Of a stretch of 7,675 bases of DNA, positions 1 to 5,491 are shown piece by piece; within the stretch, counting starts at the first letter, position 1; each line of letters opens with the position of its first letter. The notes below the pieces were generated by a model, which searched no databases, had not been told where the DNA came from, and was given only the letters and a program-made list of their open reading frames with translations. The translations under genes were made by a program, and so were the position numbers. The DNA lies in NCBI GenBank assembly GCA_041309145.1, contig JBFZAG010000078.1, positions 1 through 7,675 of the forward strand. The letters run 5' to 3'. The stretch is from JAPLLS01 sp041309145 (GTDB taxonomy: Bacteria > Omnitrophota > Gorgyraeia > Gygaellales > Profunditerraquicolaceae).

Positions 1-1908
1 GTTAAAGGCAAGGCAATGTTCAAATCGCTGAAAATTTTAATTGACGGCCACGCTGACCTGGATTTTATCGCCGCCACCCTGGTCAGTTTCGGGTATAAGC
101 GCCAGGAAGCGGTTTCGGAAGAAGGGGAGTTTTCTCTGCGCGGGGGGATCGTCGATATTTTTCCCTTTACTTTTGAGCTGCCGATCCGGGTCGAGGCCGA
201 TCTGGACAAGGTTTGCTCGATCAAGACTTTTGACCCCGGGGACGGCAAGGCGCTTTGGGAACACCGGATCGCGATCATTTTGCCGTTTAAAAAAACCGTT
301 GCTTCCAGATCCGCGGCTTTCCGGGAAGATTTTCCTTTAGATAATTTTGTCGATATCAATGTCGGCGATTACGTGGTGCATAACGAATACGGCATCGGCA
401 GGTTCAAGGGCTTTGAAAAACTTAAAGTCCGCGATAAGACCGTAGACAACCTGGTCATCGAATACGAAGATCAGGAGAAGCTTTATGTGCCTACGGAGTC
501 GATGCATCTGGTGCAGAAGTACATCGCTTTTTCCACCCGCCGGCCGAAATTGCACAAACTGGGGGGCAAACTCTGGCAGGGGATCAAGAACCGGACTAAA
601 AAAGGGATCCAGAAATTAGCCTGGGACCTGCTTTCTTTGCAGGCGATGCGCCTGAGCGCCAGCGGTTTTAAATTCTCCCCTGATTCCCAGTGGCAGTCCG
701 AATTCGAGCAAACATTTCCCTATAAGGAGACTCTGGACCAGGTCAAAGTCTGCCAGGAGGTCAAGCTGGATATGCAGCAGACCAAGCCCATGGACCGGCT
801 TCTTTGCGGCGACGTCGGTTACGGCAAGACCGAAGTGGCCATGCGCGCGGCCTTCAAGGCGGTGGTGGATAAAAAGCAGGTGGCCTATCTTGTCCCGACC
901 ACGATCCTGGCCGAGCAGCATTATCAGAACTTCAGCCGGCGGCTTAAAGATTTTCCGGTCAATGTCGAGATGCTTTCCCGTTTCCGCACTCCTTCCCGGC
1001 AGCGCGAGATCTTAAAGCTTTTGGCTAAAGGCGGCGTGGATATCGTCATCGGCACCCACCGGATGCTTTCCGAGGACGTGGTCTTCGCTGACCTGGGGCT
1101 GGTGATAATCGACGAAGAGCAGCGCTTCGGGGTCAAAGCCAAAGAAAAGCTCAAAGCGCTAAGGCTGACCACGGACGTTTTGACCCTGACCGCGACCCCC
1201 ATCCCCCGGACCCTTTATATGAGCTTGATGGGGGCTAAGGACCTGTCGGTGATCAATACTCCGCCAGAAAATAGGTTGCCTATAAAAACCATAGTGGTAG
1301 AATATGACGAAGATTTGATCCGGCAGGCCATCCAGAAAGAGCTGAACCGCAAAGGCCAGGTGTTCTTTTTGCATAACCGCATCGAGGATATCGAAAAGAT
1401 CCGGGAAAAACTGGCCCGGATCCTGCCTTCCGATGCCCGGATCGGCGTCGGCCACGGGCAAATGGCCTCATCCGAGCTGGAAAAGGTCATGGCCGATTTC
1501 CTGGCCGGCAGAATAGACGTGTTCCTTTGCACGATGATCATCGAATCGGGCATTGATGTGCCTAATGCCAACACGATAATCGTCAATAACGCCAACACCT
1601 TCGGCCTGTCCGATCTCCACCAGTTACGGGGCAGGGTGGGAAGATTCGACCGCAGCGCTTACGCCTATTTTCTGATCGCCAGGTCAGAGATCGTTTCTAC
1701 CGTAGCCGCGAAAAGGCTCTCCGCGCTCCAGGAATACGCTCATCTGGGAGCGGGATTCAAGATCGCCATGGAGGACCTGGAGATCAGGGGAGCGGGCAAT
1801 CTTTTGGGGATAGAACAGCACGGGTTTGTCAACGCCGTGGGCTTTGATCTGTACTGCCGGCTTTTACGTGAAGCCGTAAACACTTTAAAAACATTACCGC
1901 GAGGATAA
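1..1908 (+). CDS. mfd: Transcription-repair coupling factor Mfd, 5'-truncated by the window, compact form
   Basis: Mfd is an ATP-driven DNA translocase that removes stalled RNA polymerase and recruits UvrA for nucleotide excision repair. The frame is open from base 1, so the true start lies upstream and the first in-frame ATG (16) is internal. Counting residues from base 1: a UvrB-like interaction domain (D2, about 10-95, with FSLRGGIVDIFP), the CarD-like RNA polymerase-interacting domain (117-190, VGDYVVHNEYGIGRFKG), then the translocase with Walker A GDVGYGKT (270-277), DEEQ (371-374), TATPIPRT (397-404) and motif VI LHQLRGRVGR (539-548). Two things are odd. D2 is joined to the RNA polymerase-interacting domain by only about 20 residues, where classical Mfd has about 250 (D1b and D3). 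The protein also stops about 10 residues after GFDLYCRLLREAV, so the C-terminal D7 (TRCF) domain is missing. RecG shares the helicase core but lacks D2 and the CarD-like domain, so Mfd is secure. Confidence 0.96.
   Translation, partial: VKGKAMFKSLKILIDGHADLDFIAATLVSFGYKRQEAVSEEGEFSLRGGIVDIFPFTFELPIRVEADLDKVCSIKTFDPGDGKALWEHRIAIILPFKKTVASRSAAFREDFPLDNFVDINVGDYVVHNEYGIGRFKGFEKLKVRDKTVDNLVIEYEDQEKLYVPTESMHLVQKYIAFSTRRPKLHKLGGKLWQGIKNRTKKGIQKLAWDLLSLQAMRLSASGFKFSPDSQWQSEFEQTFPYKETLDQVKVCQEVKLDMQQTKPMDRLLCGDVGYGKTEVAMRAAFKAVVDKKQVAYLVPTTILAEQHYQNFSRRLKDFPVNVEMLSRFRTPSRQREILKLLAKGGVDIVIGTHRMLSEDVVFADLGLVIIDEEQRFGVKAKEKLKALRLTTDVLTLTATPIPRTLYMSLMGAKDLSVINTPPENRLPIKTIVVEYDEDLIRQAIQKELNRKGQVFFLHNRIEDIEKIREKLARILPSDARIGVGHGQMASSELEKVMADFLAGRIDVFLCTMIIESGIDVPNANTIIVNNANTFGLSDLHQLRGRVGRFDRSAYAYFLIARSEIVSTVAAKRLSALQEYAHLGAGFKIAMEDLEIRGAGNLLGIEQHGFVNAVGFDLYCRLLREAVNTLKTLPRG
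1901..1904 (+). promoter_or_regulatory. Ribosome binding site of the surA-like gene, inside the mfd end
   Basis: GAGG lies 6 bases before the ATG at 1911 and inside the last mfd codons. This supports the chosen start and suggests translation coupled to mfd. The same GAGGAT core precedes tpiA. Confidence 0.6.
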
Positions 1909-1910
1909 CT

Positions 1911-2825
1911 ATGAACAAGATCAAACTTTTTTCCGGGTTGTTCCTGGCTTTTCTTTTTTTGGCCGGAGCGTCATTTCCGGCCCGGGCCGAGGATAAGATC
2001 ATTGCCATCGTCAACAACGAAGCGATCACCCAGCGCGACCTGGAATCTTTCCTGAATTTCATGCGGGTCCAGTTGTCCCGGCAGTATTCCGCCAAAGAGC
2101 TGGAGGAAAAGATCGCGGTGATGAGGTCGGACCTCCTGGACCGGCTGATCGAGGACCGGCTTATCCTGCAGCAAGCCAAGAAAGAAAATCTCAAGGCTGA
2201 CGATGGCCGGGTTAAAGCTAAGGTCGACGAACTAAAAAAGCGCTACGATTCCCAGACTGATTTCGAGAATTCTTTGAAAAGCCAGGGGCTGGTCGAAGCC
2301 GACCTGATGAACCGGGTCAGGGACCAGATCCTGATGTTCAATATAGTCGAAACGAAGATCCGGGACAAGATCGTGATCAAGCCCGCGGAGATCACCCAGT
2401 ATTACGATAAGAACCCGGCCAGCTTCAAACTGCTCGAGGAGCGCGAATTCCAGTCTTTGTCCGGAGCTGATGAAGCTAAGGCCAGGAAGATCATAGAGGA
2501 TCTGCGCCAGGGAAAAGATATAAAAGAAGCGGTAAAAGACAGCGGGTTCAGCTTGAGCGCTTTCAGCGCCCGCAAGGACGGAGAATTAAAGAAAGACGTT
2601 GAGGATCTGCTTTTTAAGCTGAATATCGGAGAAGTTTCGGAGCCGATAAAGATCAAAGACAGTTATTATCTGTTCCAACTCTCTAAGATCAGGCCCAGCC
2701 GCCAGCAGACTTTAAGCGAGGTCCAGGATTCCATCCACGCCATGCTTTACGAAAAGAAAATGCAGGAAGCGATGGTCAAGTGGGTGGAAGAGCTTAAGAA
2801 AAAAGCTTATCTTAAGAAATTTTAA
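1911..2825 (+). CDS. SurA/PpiC-like periplasmic chaperone with a degenerate peptidyl-prolyl isomerase domain
   Basis: 304 residues. Residues 1-26 form a signal peptide: a basic start (MNKIK), a hydrophobic core and an ARA cleavage site before EDK. There is no lipobox cysteine, so a soluble periplasmic protein is likely. Residues 27-165 match the SurA N-terminal chaperone fold (IIAIVNNEAITQRDLE, then a long helical region with LLDRLIEDRLILQQAKK and ITQYY). Residues about 175-260 look like a parvulin domain (the IGEVSEPIKIKDSYYLFQL end is typical), but the usual SHILV-type first strand is replaced by REFQSLSG and the GGDLG segment by a divergent sequence. Isomerase activity is therefore doubtful. 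A terminal amphipathic helix (268-300) follows. The family escorts outer-membrane proteins; its place directly before pdxA-rsmA repeats the E. coli surA-pdxA-rsmA order. I call the family with confidence but not strict orthology with surA. Confidence 0.88.
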   Translation: MNKIKLFSGLFLAFLFLAGASFPARAEDKIIAIVNNEAITQRDLESFLNFMRVQLSRQYSAKELEEKIAVMRSDLLDRLIEDRLILQQAKKENLKADDGRVKAKVDELKKRYDSQTDFENSLKSQGLVEADLMNRVRDQILMFNIVETKIRDKIVIKPAEITQYYDKNPASFKLLEEREFQSLSGADEAKARKIIEDLRQGKDIKEAVKDSGFSLSAFSARKDGELKKDVEDLLFKLNIGEVSEPIKIKDSYYLFQLSKIRPSRQQTLSEVQDSIHAMLYEKKMQEAMVKWVEELKKKAYLKKF

Positions 2826-2826
2826 A

Positions 2827-3783
2827 ATGAAGATCAAAGATATCCGCGTAGCCGTAACTATGGGCGACCCCTCGGGCGTAGGCCCGGAGATCTGCGCCAA
2901 GGCAGTATCCTCTTTGGCCGGCAAGTTCAAGTTAATGGTTGTCGGCGACGGCAATGTCTGGAAGAAAGCGGCGGGCCGGGCCTTAAATCTCAGGAACGTC
3001 GAATTTATCGATCTGCAAAACGTCGGGATGAAGCGATTCGGATTTGGCCGGATAAAAGCGGAATACGGACGGGCTGCGATCGAATACCTGGACCGGGCAA
3101 TGGCCTTATTGAAAAGCAACCGGATCGACTGCGTAGTCACCTGCCCGATCTCCAAAGAGTCAATAAACCTCGCCGGTTACAGCTATTCCGGCCACACCGA
3201 ATATTTCGCGGATAAGGCCGGGTCCAAAGACGCGGTGATGATGCTTATCAACAAAGAATTAAAATTCTGCCTGGTCACCCGGCACATCCCTTTAAAAGAA
3301 GTGGCGGCAAGATTGGACAAAAAAAAGATCATCAGCGCAATAACAGTTGCCCGTCAGTCCCTTAAAGAATCTTTCAGCTTTAAAGATCCCCGCCTGATAG
3401 TCTGCGGGATAAACCCCCACGGTTCGGATAACGGCCTGATCGGCAACGAGGAAAACCGGATCATCCTTCCGGCGCTGAAAGAGCTGAGAAAGAAATACCG
3501 GCATATTGACGGCCCTCTGGGAGCTGACATTGCCATATCCAAAGCTCTGGCCGGCCACTATGATTGCGTGGTCGCCATGTACCACGACCAGGCTTTGATC
3601 CCTTTGAAGCTTCTGGGAGACGAATCCGGGATAAATATCACCCTGGGGCTGGGGTTTGTCCGGACTTCGCCGTTGCACGGCACAGCATTCGATATCGCCG
3701 GAAAGAATATCGCCGATCCATCATCTTTGATCGCCGCCATTAAATTAGCCGCCCAATGCGCTTTCAACCAAAAAAAAGCTTAG
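2827..3783 (+). CDS. pdxA: 4-hydroxythreonine-4-phosphate dehydrogenase PdxA
   Basis: 318 residues, near the family length of about 330. PdxA oxidises 4-phosphohydroxy-L-threonine with NAD(P) in the DXP-dependent route to pyridoxal phosphate, in the cytoplasm. Visible motifs are TMGDPSGVGPE (11-21), SGHTEYFA (121-128), CGINPHG (193-199), GPLGADIAI (229-237), YHDQALIPLK (252-261) and VRTSPLHGTAFDIAGK (278-293). The three metal-binding histidines are present as His153, His198 and His253, with exactly the spacing of His166/211/266 in the E. coli enzyme. The ATG lies 1 base after the surA-like stop, with no strong ribosome binding site, so coupled re-initiation is likely. The last 28 bases overlap rsmA. 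PdxA-like homologues (PdxA2/LtnD types) act on other hydroxyacid phosphates, but this context favours PdxA proper. Confidence 0.96.
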   Translation: MKIKDIRVAVTMGDPSGVGPEICAKAVSSLAGKFKLMVVGDGNVWKKAAGRALNLRNVEFIDLQNVGMKRFGFGRIKAEYGRAAIEYLDRAMALLKSNRIDCVVTCPISKESINLAGYSYSGHTEYFADKAGSKDAVMMLINKELKFCLVTRHIPLKEVAARLDKKKIISAITVARQSLKESFSFKDPRLIVCGINPHGSDNGLIGNEENRIILPALKELRKKYRHIDGPLGADIAISKALAGHYDCVVAMYHDQALIPLKLLGDESGINITLGLGFVRTSPLHGTAFDIAGKNIADPSSLIAAIKLAAQCAFNQKKA

Positions 3784-4538
3784 GCCAGAATTTCCTGATC
3801 GATAAAAATATCCAGAACAAGATCGCGGAAAGCCTGGAGATCGGACAGGACGACACTGTCCTGGAGATCGGCCCGGGGGAGGGGGCTATAACCGGTTTGC
3901 TTTGCCGGAAAGCGGCAAAGGTTTTCGCGGTGGAGATCGACCGTAACCTTTGCGCTTTGCTGACTTCTAAATTCGCTACAGTCCAGAATCTCAGCGTGAT
4001 CAACGCCGATATTCTTAAATTCGATCTGCGCAGTCTTCCTCCCGGAAATAAACTCAAAGTCATCGGTAATATTCCATATTACATCACTTCCCCGATCGTC
4101 GAACATTTACTGCTTTACCGCGGCAAGATCGAGGATATTTATCTAACGGTCCAGAAGGAATTTGCCCATCGGATGGCCGCGGATCCCGGTTCAAAAGCTT
4201 ACGGGTCATTCAGCTGTTTTGTCCAATACTATACCGAACCGGAAATCTTGTTTTTGATCAAGAGGAACAGTTTTCATCCCGCGCCCAAAGTGGATTCCTG
4301 CTTTATGCGGCTGAAGTTAAGGCAAGAGCCCGCGGTCAAGGTCAAAAACGAGGCCATGCTCTTTAAGATCATCCGCATTGCTTTCCAGCAGAGAAGAAAG
4401 ACCATGAAGAACGGCCTGGAGGAACTGATCCCTGAGCGCAATTTGGAAGAATTCTTCCGGCAGTACGACATCGACCCCCGGATCCGCGCCGAAGACCTTT
4501 CCCTGCAAGATTTCGCCAATCTCGTCAATCTGCTCTAA
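3756..4538 (+). CDS. rsmA: 16S rRNA (adenine1518-N6/adenine1519-N6)-dimethyltransferase RsmA (KsgA)
   Basis: 260 residues, full length. It transfers four methyl groups from S-adenosylmethionine to two adjacent adenines in the 3' terminal loop of 16S rRNA late in 30S assembly; its loss gives kasugamycin resistance in other bacteria. Motifs are the start PKKSLGQNFLID (5-16), SAM motif I LEIGPGEGAITG (36-47), the acidic AVEID (58-62), NAD (83-85) that contacts adenine, the catalytic NIPYYITSPI (105-114), SFHPAPKVDS (172-181) and the C-terminal FQQRRKTMKNGL (210-221). The ATG at 3756 gives the standard family N terminus and lies 28 bases inside pdxA in the -1 frame, with no visible ribosome binding site. 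Expression therefore probably depends on ribosomes that have translated pdxA. It is the last gene of the block, and no U-tract terminator is evident after it. Confidence 0.96.
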   Translation: MRFQPKKSLGQNFLIDKNIQNKIAESLEIGQDDTVLEIGPGEGAITGLLCRKAAKVFAVEIDRNLCALLTSKFATVQNLSVINADILKFDLRSLPPGNKLKVIGNIPYYITSPIVEHLLLYRGKIEDIYLTVQKEFAHRMAADPGSKAYGSFSCFVQYYTEPEILFLIKRNSFHPAPKVDSCFMRLKLRQEPAVKVKNEAMLFKIIRIAFQQRRKTMKNGLEELIPERNLEEFFRQYDIDPRIRAEDLSLQDFANLVNLL

Positions 4539-4563
4539 AAATTTAACGAATCCAGTCTTGCGC

Positions 4564-4737
4564 AGGAGATTTTATGGTCCTGCTTCTCGCAGGGAGTATT
4601 TTCTGCGTGCACTGCGGTTTACGCCTCACTTCCGCTTGCAGCCTATCGTTACCTCGCGTGCTCCCGTTCGGCGTAATTCCTTGTGCACTTTTGCCGAAAA
4701 TCTCCTAATTGTGCGCGAAGCAAGACCATAAAATCCT
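4564..4737 (+). repeat. 174-base palindromic element with terminal inverted repeats, possibly MITE-like (element A)
   Basis: The left end 4568-4591 and the right end 4712-4735 are reverse complements at 22 of 24 positions, and pairing extends outward past a 2-base bulge. Towards the centre, GTGCAC (4607-4612) can pair with GTGCAC (4683-4688), and TTACGCC (4619-4625) with GGCGTAA (4670-4676), so the whole element folds as one long hairpin. The left end AGGAGATTTT (4564-4573) can instead pair perfectly with AAAATCTCCT (4697-4706), which excludes the outer stem. There is no transposase. Seen: the pairing. Inferred: a dispersed non-autonomous element or a structured RNA. Strand is arbitrary. Confidence 0.6.
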
Positions 4738-4770
4738 TAAGCAAATCCAAGATTTTGTCAATGGCTTAGA

Positions 4771-4987
4771 TAAATGCATCTGTCGGATTTGCGAGCGAAT
4801 GTCGATTTTAGCCAAAGCAGCTTGAGCGGTGAGGGAATCGAGGCCCATTGGCCGAGGGCGCCGAAGCTGTTCGAGCGCTTTTTGCCAGAGCAAAAAGTGC
4901 GAGTTCTGCAGGCGCCGAACTGCGAAAGACCTTTGGCGGCCCGAAGGGTAAAATCGACCTGAGCGAGTAAACCGACAGATGCATTTA
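4771..4987 (+). repeat. 217-base palindromic element with a perfect 16-base terminal inverted repeat (element B)
   Basis: Bases 4771-4786 (TAAATGCATCTGTCGG) are the exact reverse complement of 4972-4987. After an unpaired patch, GTCGATTTTA (4801-4810) pairs with TAAAATCGAC (4949-4958) and GCCAAAG (4811-4817) with CTTTGGC (4931-4937). Inside, GGCGCC (4857-4862) can pair with GGCGCC (4911-4916), enclosing a hairpin GCGCTTTTTG (4875-4884) / CAAAAAGTGC (4891-4900) with one G-T pair and a 6-base loop. Both ends carry TA, as expected for insertion at a TA target, but this could be chance. The short reading frames across it on both strands are by-products of the symmetry. Strand is arbitrary. Confidence 0.65.
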
Positions 4988-5012
4988 ACTTACACCTTGC
5001 CACTTCTATAAT
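4985..5012 (+). promoter_or_regulatory. Possible orphan promoter inside the spacer
   Basis: A perfect -10 box TATAAT (5007-5012) follows TTAACT (4985-4990, four of six matches to TTGACA) with a 16-base gap. It would start a transcript near 5019 running through the palindromes at 5071-5432 towards pgk. It begins at the right end of element B. No protein start with a ribosome binding site follows, so the product would be a noncoding RNA or a long pgk leader. The -35 is weak. Confidence 0.35.
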
Positions 5013-5070
5013 AGTTCCTACATGGATTTTACGGGTGACGAGGCGTGGTTGGAGGGGCGTAAAGGCGAGG

Positions 5071-5192
5071 AGCGGGCATGGTTCACCAGCAAGGTAAATT
5101 ATCGGTGAGAGCGACCAAGCCGACCCGAGCTTGATTTGCCTCGCAGCGGCAAATCAAGCGCACCCGAAAACCATGCCTCGGCAGGACCCGCT
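5071..5192 (+). repeat. Imperfect palindrome enclosing a perfect 12-bp hairpin (element C)
   Basis: The outer arms AGCGGGCATGGTT (5071-5083) pair with AACCATG (5169-5175) and, past an 11-base bulge, CCCGCT (5187-5192). In the middle, GCTTGATTTGCC (5129-5140) and GGCAAATCAAGC (5148-5159) form a perfect 12-bp stem with a 7-base loop (TCGCAGC). There is no T-run after the hairpin, so it is not a classical terminator. A 9-base direct repeat, CCTCGGCAG, occurs at 5176-5184 and 5212-5220. I see no coding signal. Confidence 0.5.
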
Positions 5193-5249
5193 AAAATAGT
5201 GAGCATCCCGTCCTCGGCAGTACATTCGAGATTGACGTACTTCCCCCTC

Positions 5250-5432
5250 GCGTAGACATTCGCAGATTTCTCTGGAAATCTGCTCATACGCTCGGGGTAA
5301 ATTCGCGCTAATAAGTTGATGTCGCTTAGCGTACAAGGGGCGAGGGCTCCACAACTTATGCGCTCATTTAAATTCGGCCCAATAACTTATGTCGCACTTT
5401 GTGCTCCATAAGTTATGGCCTCATTTAAATTC
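5250..5432 (+). repeat. Tandem array of three related hairpin units just upstream of pgk
   Basis: Three hairpins follow each other, each ended by a linker. Unit 1 (5376-5432): clamp GGCC, a 2-base bulge, arms ATAACTTATG (5382-5391) and CATAAGTTAT (5407-5416), clamp GGCC, then CTCATTTAAATTC (5420-5432). Unit 2 (5305-5375): clamp GCGC, a 2-base bulge, arms ATAAGTTG (5311-5318) and CAACTTAT (5352-5359), clamp GCGC, then the identical 13-base linker (5363-5375). Unit 3 (5250-5304) is more diverged: GCGTA (5250-5254) with TACGC (5287-5291), an inner perfect stem GCAGATTTC (5262-5270) / GAAATCTGC (5275-5283), then CTCGGGGTAAATTC (5291-5304). Units 1 and 2 share ATGTCGC and GCTCCA at the loop edges. 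The arms differ between units yet stay complementary, so the fold rather than the sequence seems to be preserved. Strand is arbitrary. Confidence 0.65.
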
Positions 5433-5435
5433 CTT

Positions 5436-5464
5436 TTGACAAAATTACCAATGTAGGGTATATT
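5436..5464 (+). promoter_or_regulatory. Sigma-70-type promoter of pgk-tpiA-secG
   Basis: A perfect -35 TTGACA (5436-5441), a 17-base spacer and -10 TATATT (5459-5464, five of six). The predicted start is near 5471, which leaves a leader of only about 20 bases before the pgk ATG. The palindromic array ends 3 bases before the -35. Confidence 0.85.
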
Positions 5465-5477
5465 ATTACTTCCAATA

Positions 5478-5484
5478 AAAGGAG
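5478..5484 (+). promoter_or_regulatory. Ribosome binding site of pgk
   Basis: AAAGGAG with 7 bases to the ATG at 5492. It is the strongest Shine-Dalgarno site before any gene here, which fits pgk being first in its transcript. Confidence 0.8.
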
Positions 5485-5491
5485 TTAAACG

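Noticed and set aside
3770..3783. The A8 run as a sequencing error that splits a natural PdxA-RsmA fusion
   Set aside because: Both proteins have complete family-typical ends, separate pdxA and rsmA genes are the norm, and a short overlap is common, so no error is needed.
4774..4962. 62-codon frame on + across element B (begins MHLSDLRANVD) and an 81-codon frame opposite (4758-5003)
   Set aside because: Both lie within an inverted-repeat hairpin, the + frame begins inside the terminal repeat, no ribosome binding site precedes it, and neither resembles a protein family I know.
5022..5108. 28-codon frame (starts MDFTGDEAWLEG) after the orphan TATAAT
   Set aside because: The ATG lies only about 10 bases past the -10 box with no ribosome binding site. 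It could be the relic of a larger protein's C terminus, but I cannot support that.
5129..5159. Perfect 12-bp hairpin as a rho-independent terminator
   Set aside because: The stem is strong but is followed by GCACCCG, not a T-run, on + and has no T-run on the other strand.
5099..5354. Two minus-strand frames of 62 and 66 codons (5099-5287 and 5154-5354)
   Set aside because: They overlap each other in different frames, cross palindromes, and have no promoter or ribosome binding site; open frames of this size are expected at this GC content.
5250..5432. CRISPR array
   Set aside because: The repeated units are hairpins with 13-base linkers, not identical repeats with unique spacers of uniform size, and no cas gene is present.
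4539..5491. Known large RNA genes (RNase P RNA, tmRNA, SRP RNA, group II intron domain V) in the spacer
   Set aside because: I looked for their signature segments on both strands (for example the SRP GGAAGG/AGCAG loop and a tmRNA T-arm with a CCA end) and saw none.
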